A stretch of DNA of 64,000 nt from Sellimonas caecigallum (GTDB taxonomy: Bacteria > Bacillota > Clostridia > Lachnospirales > Lachnospiraceae), in contig NZ_CP173660.1 of the NCBI RefSeq assembly GCF_045038405.1, forward strand, positions 2,232,001-2,296,000, written 5' to 3'. The stretch's first letter is position 1. The number at the start of each line of letters is the position of its first letter. A program made the position numbers and the translations under genes. Of the stretch, positions 51,694 through 61,566 are shown in pieces. The notes beneath the pieces are model-generated. The model did not search any database and was not told the DNA's origin. It worked only from the letters and a program-made list of their open reading frames with translations.

Positions 51694-52680
51694 ATGATAG
51701 ATATAGATTATTCTGTAATAATTAGAACAACAGGGAAGGCTCATGAAAAATATCAGGGGCTTTTGGATTCGATTAAGAGATTGAAGCCATTACCTAAAGA
51801 AGTGATTGTTGTCTTACCGGAAGGATTTGATGTTCCAAATGAAAATTTAGGGTATGAAACTTTTTATTTTTCGCCTAAAGGGATGGTTATTCAAAGACTA
51901 ACTGGTATAAGAAAATGCAAAAGTAAATATGCCTTAATTTGTGATGATGATGTGATGTTTGATGAAAATTTTGTACAGAAATTGTATCGCCCCATCGAAA
52001 AAGGGCTTTGTAAAATCTCTATTGCACCGTTGTATTCTTTTCTACCGCGAAGGGGATTTAATACGATCCTATGTACACTTATGGCAAATGCAGTTCCTAC
52101 ACTGTTTCATCAAAGACGATATATTACGGTGTTACGGTCAACAGGATATTCATACAACCGTCATTTAGATCGTAAAAATACAAAATATTATGTGACTCAA
52201 TCAGCCCCCTGGACTTGTTTTTTTGGAGAAGTACAGACAATACGTGATATAAAACTCGAAGATGAAAAATGGTTGGATATGCATGGATATTCGGCTATGG
52301 ATGATCAGACTATGTTTTATAAAGCGTGGTTGCAAGGAGAAAAAACAGTGACTGTATCGGACGCTTATTATATCCATTTAGACGCGAAGACCTCGCGGAA
52401 GAATAACAGGAATCCGGTTTTCTATTCTTGTGGATTTAACAGGGTCGTTTTTTGGCATAGATTTATATACAATCAGGAGAAAAATAGAATAAAAAAGGGC
52501 TGGGCCTTCGTTTGCTTTAAATATTACTTACTTTGGCTGCTTCTTTTTGATGTATTTGATGTGTTAAGAAAAAGATTATCGTTAGAAGAATTTAAGGTTA
52601 AAAGGAGTGGTTACAGAGAGGGATGGAAGTATTTAGAAACCTTGGAATATAAAAATTTACCAGCTATATTAAAACATTAA
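51694..52680 (+). CDS. Glycosyltransferase-like protein (GT-A fold)
   Basis: 328 residues from ATG 51694, six bases after AGAGG; an ATG at 51688 directly abuts that site and is less likely. The N-terminus has SVIIRTTGKAHEKYQGLLDS, then KSKYALICDDDVMFDENFVQKL with a DDD cluster in the GT2 donor-site position. The middle and C-terminal parts (HRFIYNQEKNRIKKGWAF and a hydrophobic YYLLWLLLFDVFDVL) suggest membrane contact. Divergent; acceptor and donor unknown. Confidence 0.75.
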   Translation: MIDIDYSVIIRTTGKAHEKYQGLLDSIKRLKPLPKEVIVVLPEGFDVPNENLGYETFYFSPKGMVIQRLTGIRKCKSKYALICDDDVMFDENFVQKLYRPIEKGLCKISIAPLYSFLPRRGFNTILCTLMANAVPTLFHQRRYITVLRSTGYSYNRHLDRKNTKYYVTQSAPWTCFFGEVQTIRDIKLEDEKWLDMHGYSAMDDQTMFYKAWLQGEKTVTVSDAYYIHLDAKTSRKNNRNPVFYSCGFNRVVFWHRFIYNQEKNRIKKGWAFVCFKYYLLWLLLFDVFDVLRKRLSLEEFKVKRSGYREGWKYLETLEYKNLPAILKH

Positions 52681-52727
52681 TGTAAAGACTTGATTGAGGG
52701 TTTAATGTTAAGGTGGGGTAAAACAGT

Positions 52728-53699
52728 ATGGATTTGATTAGTGTTATTGTTACTTGCTATAATGGTGAGAAGTATATTAAAGATTGTTTGGAAAGTATTT
52801 GCAGACAGACGTATAAGAATTTGCAGATTATTATTGTTGACGATGGGTCACAAGATAAAAGCTGGAGTATTATTCAACAGTATGCGTCAAAAGATACTCG
52901 TATAACTGCAATATCGAAAAAAAATGGAGGAGTTTCTTCGGCTAGAAATTGTGGGTTGAAATGTGCAAGAGGAAAATATATTTCTTTTATTGATGGCGAC
53001 GATACAATAGAGCCTGACATGTATGAATTCCTTATGCAATATATTATGCGGTATAAAGTGAGTATAGTACATTGTGCTTACAATAGAGTTGAACAGGACA
53101 GAACAATTCCCGTTAACGGAACTGGGAAAATATACGTTCAAAATCGAGAAGAAGCATTAAAATGTGTGATATTAGGCGAAATTTTTGTGGGGAGTCTGTG
53201 TAATAAGCTGTTTAACCGAGAACTGTTTAATGGAATATATTTTGATGAATCGCTGAAGATCAATGAAGATATTTTAGTAGCATATTATCTATTTAATAAG
53301 GCGGAAAAGTCAGTATATATAGATGTGCCAAAGTATAATTACATTATTCATAAGAGTTCGGCTTGCAATACAGAGAGTGTAATAAAAAAGGGTAAGGACA
53401 CTGTTAAGGTCGCCGGGATTATTTATAATGATTGTTTAAATACGCCAATGGAATCATGGGCACGAGAAAGATTGGTAAATATGCTGATTTTTCAATATAG
53501 AACAACCTCTAAGTATTCAAGAGAATCAAAGAAGAAAATAAAGAATATAAGCGGAGATATTTGGAAGATGTATCGAGCAGGGACAAACTGGAGTCAAAGA
53601 ATAAAAATTAATGTATATCTTCTACATTATGTCCCTTTTTTATATAAGATTCTATATCAGGTAAATGACAAATTAAGAAAACCGAATTGGGATGTTTGA
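52728..53699 (+). CDS. Glycosyltransferase family 2
   Basis: 323 residues: ISVIVTCYNGEKYIKDCLES, VDDGSQDKS, NGGVSSARNCGLKCARGKY and SFIDGDDTIEPDMY (DXD). In the C-half KINEDILVAYYLF matches the family's ED region. Stop overlaps the next start (TGATG). Confidence 0.9.
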   Translation: MDLISVIVTCYNGEKYIKDCLESICRQTYKNLQIIIVDDGSQDKSWSIIQQYASKDTRITAISKKNGGVSSARNCGLKCARGKYISFIDGDDTIEPDMYEFLMQYIMRYKVSIVHCAYNRVEQDRTIPVNGTGKIYVQNREEALKCVILGEIFVGSLCNKLFNRELFNGIYFDESLKINEDILVAYYLFNKAEKSVYIDVPKYNYIIHKSSACNTESVIKKGKDTVKVAGIIYNDCLNTPMESWARERLVNMLIFQYRTTSKYSRESKKKIKNISGDIWKMYRAGTNWSQRIKINVYLLHYVPFLYKILYQVNDKLRKPNWDV

Positions 53700-54673
53700 T
53701 GATGGATAAAGAGAAACTCAGTATTATAGTTCCTGTCTATAAAGTGGAACAATATTTAGATGAATGTATAAAATCTCTAGTTAATCAAAGTTATAAAAAT
53801 ATAGAAATTATTTTGATTGATGATGGTTCTCCTGATCGGAGTGGAGAAATTTGTGATGATTGGGCGCGTAATGACAACCGTATATATGTTATTCATAAAA
53901 GCAATGAAGGGGCTGCAAAGGCAAGAAATGAAGGTCTTAGGATTGCTAGTGGTAAATATATAGGATTTGTAGATAGCGATGATTATGCTTCTCCATATAT
54001 GTTTGAAACGCTAATTCATTTAATGAGCTCTTATCATTGCGATATAGCAGAATGTGGTTTCTGTAAAACGGATACTAGCCATTTGAAATTCGACAAAAAT
54101 ATAATTGATATGCCTAAGATTGTTGATTCTGAGACTGCATTAAAATATCATATACAGGATAAATTATTTAAACAGACTATATGGAATAAAGTGTATAATA
54201 AATCTGTAATTGTTCCGTTTACAGAAGGTAAATATATTGATGATGAATTTTGGGTGTATCAGGTAATCGGAAAAAGTAAACGATTAATTTCTGTTAATGC
54301 TAAAATGTATGCATATAGGCAACAGGAGCAAAGTGTGATGCATGCAGGATATTCATTGAAAAGACTTGATGCATTGGAAGCAAAAAAAAGGCGGTGCGAA
54401 TATATTAATATTAATTTTCCATCTTTAGATATAGAAGCAAGGAACAGTTTATTTTTCAGTTGTGTTTATCAATATCAGATGGTCTTAAAATATCTATCTG
54501 GAAAAGATAAAAAAGACGCAATTTGCATTATTATGAAGTATGTGAAAGAATCTCAAATAAAAATGAAAGATTTAAGCATAGTACCATGGAAACAAAAAAT
54601 ATGGGGGATTTTGCTAAAGATATCTTTTAGTGGAACATGCAGGATTAGAAATATATTACATTATGGATTTTAG
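53699..54673 (+). CDS. Glycosyltransferase family 2
   Basis: 324 residues from ATG 53699, which overlaps the previous stop; a longer in-frame start at 53687 lies inside the previous gene. LSIIVPVYKVEQYLDECIKS, IDDGSPDRSG, NEGAAKARNEGLR and FVDSDDYASPYMF (DXD), then YIDDEFWVYQ. Resembles the WcaA-like GT2 proteins at 52728 and 59311 in layout. Confidence 0.9.
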   Translation: MMDKEKLSIIVPVYKVEQYLDECIKSLVNQSYKNIEIILIDDGSPDRSGEICDDWARNDNRIYVIHKSNEGAAKARNEGLRIASGKYIGFVDSDDYASPYMFETLIHLMSSYHCDIAECGFCKTDTSHLKFDKNIIDMPKIVDSETALKYHIQDKLFKQTIWNKVYNKSVIVPFTEGKYIDDEFWVYQVIGKSKRLISVNAKMYAYRQQEQSVMHAGYSLKRLDALEAKKRRCEYININFPSLDIEARNSLFFSCVYQYQMVLKYLSGKDKKDAICIIMKYVKESQIKMKDLSIVPWKQKIWGILLKISFSGTCRIRNILHYGF

Positions 54674-54690
54674 TGACTTGAGGGAATAAG

Positions 54691-55578
54691 ATGAAAGTTA
54701 CAGTTTTTACACCTACATATAATAGGGCCTATATTTTAGAAAGGTTGTATAATTCATTAAAACGACAGACTCTTTACGATTTTGAATGGCTTGTACTTGA
54801 TGATGGATCGACAGATTCTACAAGTCGGTTGTTTGAAAAATGGAAAAAGGAAAAATTACCTTTTAACATAGTTTACTATAAAAAAGACAATGGAGGTAAA
54901 TGCAGGGCAATAAATTGGGGGCTCCAATATGCCAGAGGAGAGTTGTTTTTAGTTGTGGATTCAGATGATTATTTGTCAGAGGATGCAATAGAAAAGATTG
55001 CAGAGTGGTCAAACACAATTAAAGAAAAAGAACAGTTTTGTGGATTTGCTGGGAATTGGAGTTACGGAGGTAGAGAATCTGAGAATCCTTTATTTGATGT
55101 CAAATATAAAGACTGCACATTTTTGGATCGTTATCCAAGAAAAGAAAATGACTTTTTTTTTATAGGACACGACCGTGCGTGGATCTTTTATACAGAAGTC
55201 CATAGAAAATATTTATACCCTGTATTTCCAGACGAAAAGTTTATGACTGAAGCGGTTGTTTGGAATCGGATGGCAAAAGATGGGTTAAAGATTCGGTGTT
55301 TTAATGATGTTATTTATTATTGTGAGCATCAAGAAGATGGATTGACTAATTCTAGCAGGAGCAATTTCCTTAATAATCCAAAAGGGTATGGCTTGTGGTT
55401 GTCTGAAAGAAGTAAAATCTTAAAAGAATCCTATAGACAGAGATTGAGGATGTATTATTCATTTGCTTGCGATTTAGAAGGAAAAACATGTAAAGACATT
55501 GCGACATTTATTAATACATCGTATTTCTTAATTTTATTATGCCGTTTTATCCATAATGTTTTGAAGAAAATGAAATAA
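54691..55578 (+). CDS. Glycosyltransferase family 2
   Basis: 295 residues: TVFTPTYNRAYILERLYNSL, LDDGSTDSTS, NGGKCRAINWGLQYARGE and VVDSDDYLSEDA (DXD). The subgroup with FTPTYNRA and DRAWIFYTEVHRKYLYPVF differs from its neighbours and usually occurs once per locus. RBS TGAGGG. Confidence 0.88.
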   Translation: MKVTVFTPTYNRAYILERLYNSLKRQTLYDFEWLVLDDGSTDSTSRLFEKWKKEKLPFNIVYYKKDNGGKCRAINWGLQYARGELFLVVDSDDYLSEDAIEKIAEWSNTIKEKEQFCGFAGNWSYGGRESENPLFDVKYKDCTFLDRYPRKENDFFFIGHDRAWIFYTEVHRKYLYPVFPDEKFMTEAVVWNRMAKDGLKIRCFNDVIYYCEHQEDGLTNSSRSNFLNNPKGYGLWLSERSKILKESYRQRLRMYYSFACDLEGKTCKDIATFINTSYFLILLCRFIHNVLKKMK

Positions 55579-55600
55579 GTTATGAAAGCAACAGACAGTG

Positions 55601-56602
55601 ATGATGAAGATATGTTTTATAATTCCATACTTTGGTACATTACCTAATTATTTTCCACTTTTTTTAAAATCATGTAACTACAATCCAGGCATAGACTGGC
55701 TGATTTTTAGTGACGATGTCAACGAATATAGCTATCCATCAAATGTACATAAGGTTACTATGTCATTTTCAGAGATTCAAGAGAAAATCCGTGAGAAATT
55801 TGATTTTGAGATAAGACTGAAAGCACCTTATAAACTGTGTGACTATAAAGTTGCATATGGATTTATATTTGAAGAATATTTAAAGCCGTATGATTTCTGG
55901 GGATATTGTGATATTGATCTTATATTTGGAAATATTCGCAAGTTTATACCTGAATCAATATTGGAGCAATATGATAAAATAGGGCATCTAGGACATTTTT
56001 CTTTATATAAAAATTCATTTGATAATAATACCATATTCATGGAACATGTTGGAGGAAGAAAAAGGTATAAGGAAGTTTTTTCAACAGACAGAGTATGCGT
56101 ATTTGATGAGTGGGACGAAGTAAGCATAAACGATATTTTTTTAAGAAAAGGGAAAAAAATATATTTAAAAACAATTTGGGCAGATATATATCCTTTTGAT
56201 AGTTATATGAGAATGGTGGAATACGATACCGATTTGAGGTTAAGTATAAAAGGAAATGAGAATTGCTTTTTTTATTGGAATAATGGCATACTATTTGCAA
56301 AATGGAAAACCTTTCTTAAACAAGATGAAAAAGAAGTTATGTATGTTCATTTGCAAAAGAGAAAGATGAGTATGGAAAATAACCTTGTTTACGCCAAATC
56401 TTTTTATGTTTTTCCAGATAAATTTCTAGATGGGAATAAGAATGTAAAATATCAGTATTTTATTAGTTGTACTTTGCGGAAAATATTCAATATAAAAAAA
56501 GCTATTCATGGATATTATACACTAAGATATTGGCTGATAAAAACAACAAGTCCATTGCGACATAAAATAAAGAACTATGCGACAAAACAAGTAGGTGATT
56601 AA
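55601..56602 (+). CDS. DUF6625-like protein, probable transferase
   Basis: About 333 residues; GTG 55598, ATG 55601 and ATG 55604 are all possible starts, none with a clear ribosome site. IPYFGTLPNYFPLFLKSCNYNPGIDW... (motif IPYFG and LKSC) and WGYCDIDLIFGNIRKF with a DxD in a GT-A-like position recall the DUF6625 family found in polysaccharide loci. FFYWNNG and VMYVHLQKRKM follow. Probably a glycosyl- or phosphotransferase acting on the repeat unit; uncertain. Confidence 0.65.
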   Translation: MMKICFIIPYFGTLPNYFPLFLKSCNYNPGIDWLIFSDDVNEYSYPSNVHKVTMSFSEIQEKIREKFDFEIRLKAPYKLCDYKVAYGFIFEEYLKPYDFWGYCDIDLIFGNIRKFIPESILEQYDKIGHLGHFSLYKNSFDNNTIFMEHVGGRKRYKEVFSTDRVCVFDEWDEVSINDIFLRKGKKIYLKTIWADIYPFDSYMRMVEYDTDLRLSIKGNENCFFYWNNGILFAKWKTFLKQDEKEVMYVHLQKRKMSMENNLVYAKSFYVFPDKFLDGNKNVKYQYFISCTLRKIFNIKKAIHGYYTLRYWLIKTTSPLRHKIKNYATKQVGD

Positions 56603-56603
56603 A

Positions 56604-57761
56604 ATGAAAAACGTTAAGTTGTATACACATAGTGGAAGTGAAAATCATGGGTGTGAAGCAATTGTAAGGGCAACGGCACAATTGTTGCCTTATAATCTGG
56701 ATTTGTATTCTTTGTCACCGGAAGAAGATAAAAAATATCTTATTAATGAAAAAATAAATATTATCCGAGATAAAGTAGTCGAATTGCAGAAGCCTACATT
56801 GAAATATTACCTTTCGGCTGTGGAAATAAAATCGAGACATACGACTATACTCAGTACTAGATTTCGAAGGCCAGCATTGTTTTCAGATGTGCAAAAGGAT
56901 GATCTGTTCCTTTCTATAGGGGGAGATAATTACTGTTATGCTGGTACAGAGGTCTTAGGAGATATTAATTATTTATTGCATAAAAAGGGCGCCAAAACCG
57001 TTCTCTGGGGGTGTTCAATTGATCCGGATGTTTTAAAGAAAAATGTAGTTGAAGATCTGAATAGATATAATTTAATCACGGTAAGAGAAAGTCTAACCTA
57101 TGAAGCTTTGCAACAAAAAGGAATAAAAAATTTGATTTTATGTTCTGACCCAGCTTTTACTTTGCGGATAGAGGAGACAACATTGCCAGAGGGGTGCGTT
57201 CCAGAAAAAATGGTGGGCATTAATGTCAGTCCATTGGTTGAACAATGTGGGGAAGATACGTTGGTTATTGATAATTATATAAAATTAGTTAAATATATCT
57301 TAACTGAGACAGATTTTTCTGTGATATTAATCCCACATGTCGTTTGGGATTATAGTGATGACAGAAAGAGCCTTAACAAACTTATGGAGAAATTTAAAGA
57401 TTCAGGTAGAGTTTATATGATTCCCGACTGTAATTGTATGCAGTTAAAAGGTTATATTTCAAAATGCAGGTTTTTTGTAGGGGCAAGGACACATGCCACA
57501 ATAGCGGCATATTCTACAGAGGTTCCTACACTTGTAGTTGGATATTCTATAAAGGCAAGAGGAATAGCTAAAGATATTTTTGGAACAGACGAGAATTATG
57601 TAATCTCAGCGCAAAACTTTGGAACGGAGAATGATCTTAAGAATGCTTTTGTATGGTGCTTGGATCGGGAGAAGGAAATTAAAAATCATTTGAAAAGAAT
57701 AATGCCTGCTTATTGTAATAAGGCATATTTGGCAGCTGATGCTTTAGAAAAACTTATTTAG
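56604..57761 (+). CDS. Polysaccharide pyruvyl transferase family protein
   Basis: 385 residues from ATG 56604 (AGGTGA upstream). HSGSENHGCEAIVRATAQLL at the start, LFLSIGGDNYCY, VLWGCSIDP, LITVRESLTYEAL, then FFVGARTHATIAAYSTEVPTLVVGYSIKARGI, the conserved His-bearing R-T-H motif of the PPT (CsaB/GumL/EpsO) fold. It adds a PEP-derived ketal pyruvate to a sugar. The FrhB-like protein at 60330 is a common companion in such loci. Confidence 0.87.
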   Translation: MKNVKLYTHSGSENHGCEAIVRATAQLLPYNLDLYSLSPEEDKKYLINEKINIIRDKVVELQKPTLKYYLSAVEIKSRHTTILSTRFRRPALFSDVQKDDLFLSIGGDNYCYAGTEVLGDINYLLHKKGAKTVLWGCSIDPDVLKKNVVEDLNRYNLITVRESLTYEALQQKGIKNLILCSDPAFTLRIEETTLPEGCVPEKMVGINVSPLVEQCGEDTLVIDNYIKLVKYILTETDFSVILIPHVVWDYSDDRKSLNKLMEKFKDSGRVYMIPDCNCMQLKGYISKCRFFVGARTHATIAAYSTEVPTLVVGYSIKARGIAKDIFGTDENYVISAQNFGTENDLKNAFVWCLDREKEIKNHLKRIMPAYCNKAYLAADALEKLI

Positions 57762-57764
57762 GAG

Positions 57765-59300
57765 ATGCCTAGAAAGATGAAAGTAAATCAATTACGTGCT
57801 GGTGTTGTAATGACCTACTTGAATATTGGTTTGGGAAGCCTTATTCCGATTATTTATACTCCAATTATGCTGAGAATACTAGGGCAGGCAGAATATGGAT
57901 TATATAGCCTTGCCAATTCTGTAGTTGGCTATCTGTCATTATTGACCTTTGGGCTAGGGAGTACTATTGTTCGTTATGTAGCTAAATATAGAGCAGAGGG
58001 GGATAAAGATGGAGAAGAGAAAGCGATAGGGCTTTTTATTGTAATGTATTGCTTTCTGGCAATTTTAGTATTAATTGGAGGAGCTGTTATTTCATGCAAT
58101 GTAGAACCTATTTTTCATAGAGGGCTGTCAAAAGCGGAAATTGAAAAAATTGCTGTTTTGGTTCAAATAATGGCATTTAATACAGCTATATCTTTTCCGA
58201 TTAGCGTATTTGGAAGTATAATCATGGCCCATGAACAATATATATATCGGCAAGCAGTTAATATCTTGTCAACAGTAGCTGTTCCTTGTGTGAATATTGT
58301 TGTGTTATATATGGGCTTAGGATCTATTGGCTTGTCGATTGTTAGCACTGCGTTGCAGTTTTTAATGTTGCCATTAAATGCAGGATATTGTTTTAAAGTT
58401 CTTAAAATAAAACCGCAATTTAAACATCTTCCGATTACATTAATTAAAGAACTGGTAAGATTTTCTTTTTTTGTATTTGTTGGCTCGATTGTCGATATGC
58501 TATTTTGGGCAACTGATAAAGTTATTTTAGGTATGTTTACAAGTACAGCAGTTGTTGCAGTGTATAACATAGGAGTTACATTTAACACTATGATGACAAG
58601 TATTTCAACAGCTTTCTCAGGTGTTTTAACACCTAAAATAACGGTTATGGTTACAAAACATGCTCAGCCAGAACAACTTACAGAATTATTTATTCGTATT
58701 GGAAGATTACAATATCTTATAATTGCCTTGGCTTTATCAGGATTTATTGTTTTTGGGCGTGAGTTTATATTGTTATGGGCTGGGCCTAGATATGAGCAGG
58801 CGTATTATATTGCGATAATTACGTTAATTCCGCTATCAATTCCGTTGATACAAAATACGGGGTTGAGTATTGTAATTGCTCAGAATAAGCATCAGTTTAG
58901 AAGTATTGTTTACTTAATTATTGCTATTGTTAATGTTATGAGTACATATTGTGTTGTTCCATATTTAGGAGGGGTAGGGGCTGCACTTTGTTCTGCTATT
59001 TCTTATATTATAGGACAAGGAGTGATTATGAATATTTACTATTATAAAGTGACTATGATTAATATTCCTCTCTTTTGGAAAAATATTATTTTATTGACCA
59101 TTATTCCATTCATAATGACAATAGCTGGACTTTGTGTTTTTTACTATTTTAAATTGAATTCATGGTTAATTTTATTTAGTGCAATTATTATTTATTCCTT
59201 GCTTTACATTTTGCTTATGTTTAAATTTTCCATGAATTCTTATGAAAAAGATATAATATGGAAACCACTATCGAAAATAATATTTAAGGGGAGGAAATAG
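57765..59300 (+). CDS. Wzx-type O-unit flippase (MATE-like PST family)
   Basis: 511 residues and about 14 hydrophobic helices. IYTPIMLRILGQAEYGLYSLANSVVGYLSLLTFGLGSTIVRYVAKYRA is the polysaccharide-transporter start, and later ATDKVILGMFTSTAVVAVYNIG. It moves the completed lipid-linked repeat unit to the outer face for EpsG-type polymerisation. Start: GGAG touches the ATG at 57765, so translation may begin at ATG 57777 instead. Confidence 0.92.
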   Translation: MPRKMKVNQLRAGVVMTYLNIGLGSLIPIIYTPIMLRILGQAEYGLYSLANSVVGYLSLLTFGLGSTIVRYVAKYRAEGDKDGEEKAIGLFIVMYCFLAILVLIGGAVISCNVEPIFHRGLSKAEIEKIAVLVQIMAFNTAISFPISVFGSIIMAHEQYIYRQAVNILSTVAVPCVNIVVLYMGLGSIGLSIVSTALQFLMLPLNAGYCFKVLKIKPQFKHLPITLIKELVRFSFFVFVGSIVDMLFWATDKVILGMFTSTAVVAVYNIGVTFNTMMTSISTAFSGVLTPKITVMVTKHAQPEQLTELFIRIGRLQYLIIALALSGFIVFGREFILLWAGPRYEQAYYIAIITLIPLSIPLIQNTGLSIVIAQNKHQFRSIVYLIIAIVNVMSTYCVVPYLGGVGAALCSAISYIIGQGVIMNIYYYKVTMINIPLFWKNIILLTIIPFIMTIAGLCVFYYFKLNSWLILFSAIIIYSLLYILLMFKFSMNSYEKDIIWKPLSKIIFKGRK

Positions 59301-59310
59301 ACAAGAAAAA

Positions 59311-60288
59311 ATGAAAGATGAGTTAGTCAGTATTATAGTTCCAGTATACAACACTGAAAACTATATAGATATATGCGTCAAATCGATTGTTAATCAGACT
59401 TATAGCAATATAGAGATTATATTGGTGGATGATGGTAGTACAGATGCCAGTGCTAAATTATGTGATGATTGGTCGATAAAAGATAAGAGAATTACTGTAT
59501 TACATCAAAAGAATTCTGGAGTATCTGCCGCAAGAAATAGCGGTATAGAGTATGCTTCTGGAAAATGGATTATGTTTGTAGATGCAGATGACATTATTGA
59601 TCATGAATTAATGGATGATCTTGTAAAAACAGTAATTGAAATGGGTGTTAAAACATCGTTATGTGGCTATAGACGATTTATTGACGAAGAACAGTTGCAT
59701 TTTGATCTCAAAATAGAAAAAAGCAATAAGTTATTGATTTCGACAGACCAAATTAAAAATATACGACAAGGATATTTTGGCTGGGGCATATTATTTGATA
59801 AAGAAATTTTAGATACAAACCATTTAAGATTTGATCCAGAATTGAAAAATCTTGAGGATGTTTATTTTTTATCAATATATTCCATGTTTATTGAAAATGT
59901 AGGCTATATCAAGAAACAGAGTTATTATTATCGGATTACTGCGGGTTCAATTACCAGTAAGTGCGTGGATGCTAAATGGCAGATAAATTCGTGGAATAAG
60001 CTCTTGACTTCATTTGGAGAATATTTGTTGGATAATCATTTAAATGCCAGACAATATCAAAATGTTTTGGCAATGAGAAGACATTGTATAAATAATTTGT
60101 GGGCTGAATGTTTAAATGCAAATTTGGGATATAAAGAGAGCATAAAGCTGATGAAAAATTTTAAAAGGGTTCCATTTCAAACAAGTAAAAGGCTCAGTGG
60201 TATGATTCTATATTTGGCCGAATTTGTACACGGAAGAATACCTGTGCTTGAGTTTTTATTATATAGTTTGGTATTAAGGCGAAAATAG
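59311..60288 (+). CDS. Glycosyltransferase family 2
   Basis: 325 residues: SIIVPVYNTENYIDICVKSI, VDDGSTDASAKLC, NSGVSAARNSGIEYASGKW and MFVDADDIIDHEL (DXD), then LKNLEDVYFLSIYS. RBS GGGGAGGAA. Nearest in layout to the protein at 53699. Confidence 0.9.
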   Translation: MKDELVSIIVPVYNTENYIDICVKSIVNQTYSNIEIILVDDGSTDASAKLCDDWSIKDKRITVLHQKNSGVSAARNSGIEYASGKWIMFVDADDIIDHELMDDLVKTVIEMGVKTSLCGYRRFIDEEQLHFDLKIEKSNKLLISTDQIKNIRQGYFGWGILFDKEILDTNHLRFDPELKNLEDVYFLSIYSMFIENVGYIKKQSYYYRITAGSITSKCVDAKWQINSWNKLLTSFGEYLLDNHLNARQYQNVLAMRRHCINNLWAECLNANLGYKESIKLMKNFKRVPFQTSKRLSGMILYLAEFVHGRIPVLEFLLYSLVLRRK

Positions 60289-60329
60289 ATTCATAATAAA
60301 AAGAGGGCGTTATAAGGGAGGAATTTAAT

Positions 60330-61553
60330 TTGAGAAGTAATTATTGCGTTTTTAAAATGGATTCTAGGTCTAGAAAAAAAGGAAATAAATGTAATACTTT
60401 TCAAATTCCGCGAAATTGTACAGGCTGCCATGCCTGCGTGAGTATATGTCCGAAAAAATGTATATTAATGCAAGATGCCGGAGAAGGTTTTCTTTTCCCC
60501 ATAATTGATACTGAAGAATGTATTCATTGTAATCAATGTGAGAGAGTCTGTCCGATATTGCAGGACGAGTCCCAAAGTTCAAATACACAGACATTTGCAA
60601 TAAAGAGTAAAGAGGAAGATGAAAGGAGAAATAGTACATCCGGAGGAGTATTTCCGCTTCTGGCGGAACAGGTTTTGGATAAAGAAGGAGTTGTGTTTGG
60701 AGCAGCATACGACGAAAATTTTGCAGTTAAGCATATTGCTGTTACCGATCATACTAAACTTCCTCTTCTTCAAGGTGCAAAGTACGTACAGAGTACTATT
60801 GGAAACTGTTTTATAGAAGCAGAGAGGGAGTTAAAATCCGGACGGCAGGTTCTTTTTTCAGGAACTCCGTGCCAGTGTGCCGGTTTAAAATCTTTTCTAA
60901 AAAAAGACTATGCTAATCTGATTACTGTAGATCTGATCTGTCATGGTGTGCCGTCTCCTAAGCTATGGCAGGATTATATTGATTACCGCTCTGCAAGAGA
61001 AAATAATGGAAAACGCCCGCTAAGAATAAATATGCGATCCAAGGTAAGCGGTTGGAGCAGATACGGATATTCTACGGAATTTGATTATGGCCATGGAAAG
61101 ATTACTCAAATACATAATAGTCAAGATCTGTTTATGAAAGCTTTTGTAGGAAATATATGTTTACGTACTTCTTGTAGTAAATGTAAAGCAAAAGGTGTAG
61201 AGCGCTGTACAGATTTTACCCTTGGAGATTACTGGGGCATATGGAATCAACACCCGGAGTTTGATGACAATAAAGGAACAAGTGTGGTGTTTGTTCGTTC
61301 TCGTAAAGGAATGGCTTTATTAGAGCAGATTCAGGACAAAATGGAGTGCTTGAAAGTTGATGTAGAGGATGCCTATAGAGAAAATGGCAACTTGGTAAAT
61401 TCCTCTCAAGTTCATGAAAGAAGAGAAGACTTCCTTGCACAGGTAACGCCAGACAATTTTGAAGAACTGGTAAGAAAATATTTCCCCAAGGATTCGGAAA
61501 AGAGCCTGGGATTATTGTGGAGGATTAAAAGAAAACTGGACAGACTGTTTTGA
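60330..61553 (+). CDS. FrhB/coenzyme F420 hydrogenase beta-like Fe-S protein of polysaccharide loci
   Basis: 407 residues with a TTG start behind AAGGGAGG (9 bases). Two [4Fe-4S] motifs at the N-terminus: C30-C33-C36-C40 and C64-C67-C70-C74. The FrhB-type C-terminal domain follows, with NSTSGGVFPLLAEQVL, GAKYVQSTIG, LFSGTPCQCAGLKSFL, DLICHGVPSPKLWQDY, and a Cys/Gly-rich KCKAKGVERCTDFTLGDYWG. Such proteins occur often next to pyruvyl transferases in capsule clusters of gut Clostridia and Bacteroides; the reaction is unknown, presumably a reduction in sugar-nucleotide or repeat-unit modification (inference). F420 itself is not expected in this group. Confidence 0.83.
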   Translation: MRSNYCVFKMDSRSRKKGNKCNTFQIPRNCTGCHACVSICPKKCILMQDAGEGFLFPIIDTEECIHCNQCERVCPILQDESQSSNTQTFAIKSKEEDERRNSTSGGVFPLLAEQVLDKEGVVFGAAYDENFAVKHIAVTDHTKLPLLQGAKYVQSTIGNCFIEAERELKSGRQVLFSGTPCQCAGLKSFLKKDYANLITVDLICHGVPSPKLWQDYIDYRSARENNGKRPLRINMRSKVSGWSRYGYSTEFDYGHGKITQIHNSQDLFMKAFVGNICLRTSCSKCKAKGVERCTDFTLGDYWGIWNQHPEFDDNKGTSVVFVRSRKGMALLEQIQDKMECLKVDVEDAYRENGNLVNSSQVHERREDFLAQVTPDNFEELVRKYFPKDSEKSLGLLWRIKRKLDRLF

Positions 61554-61566
61554 GTGAGGTTATGTA

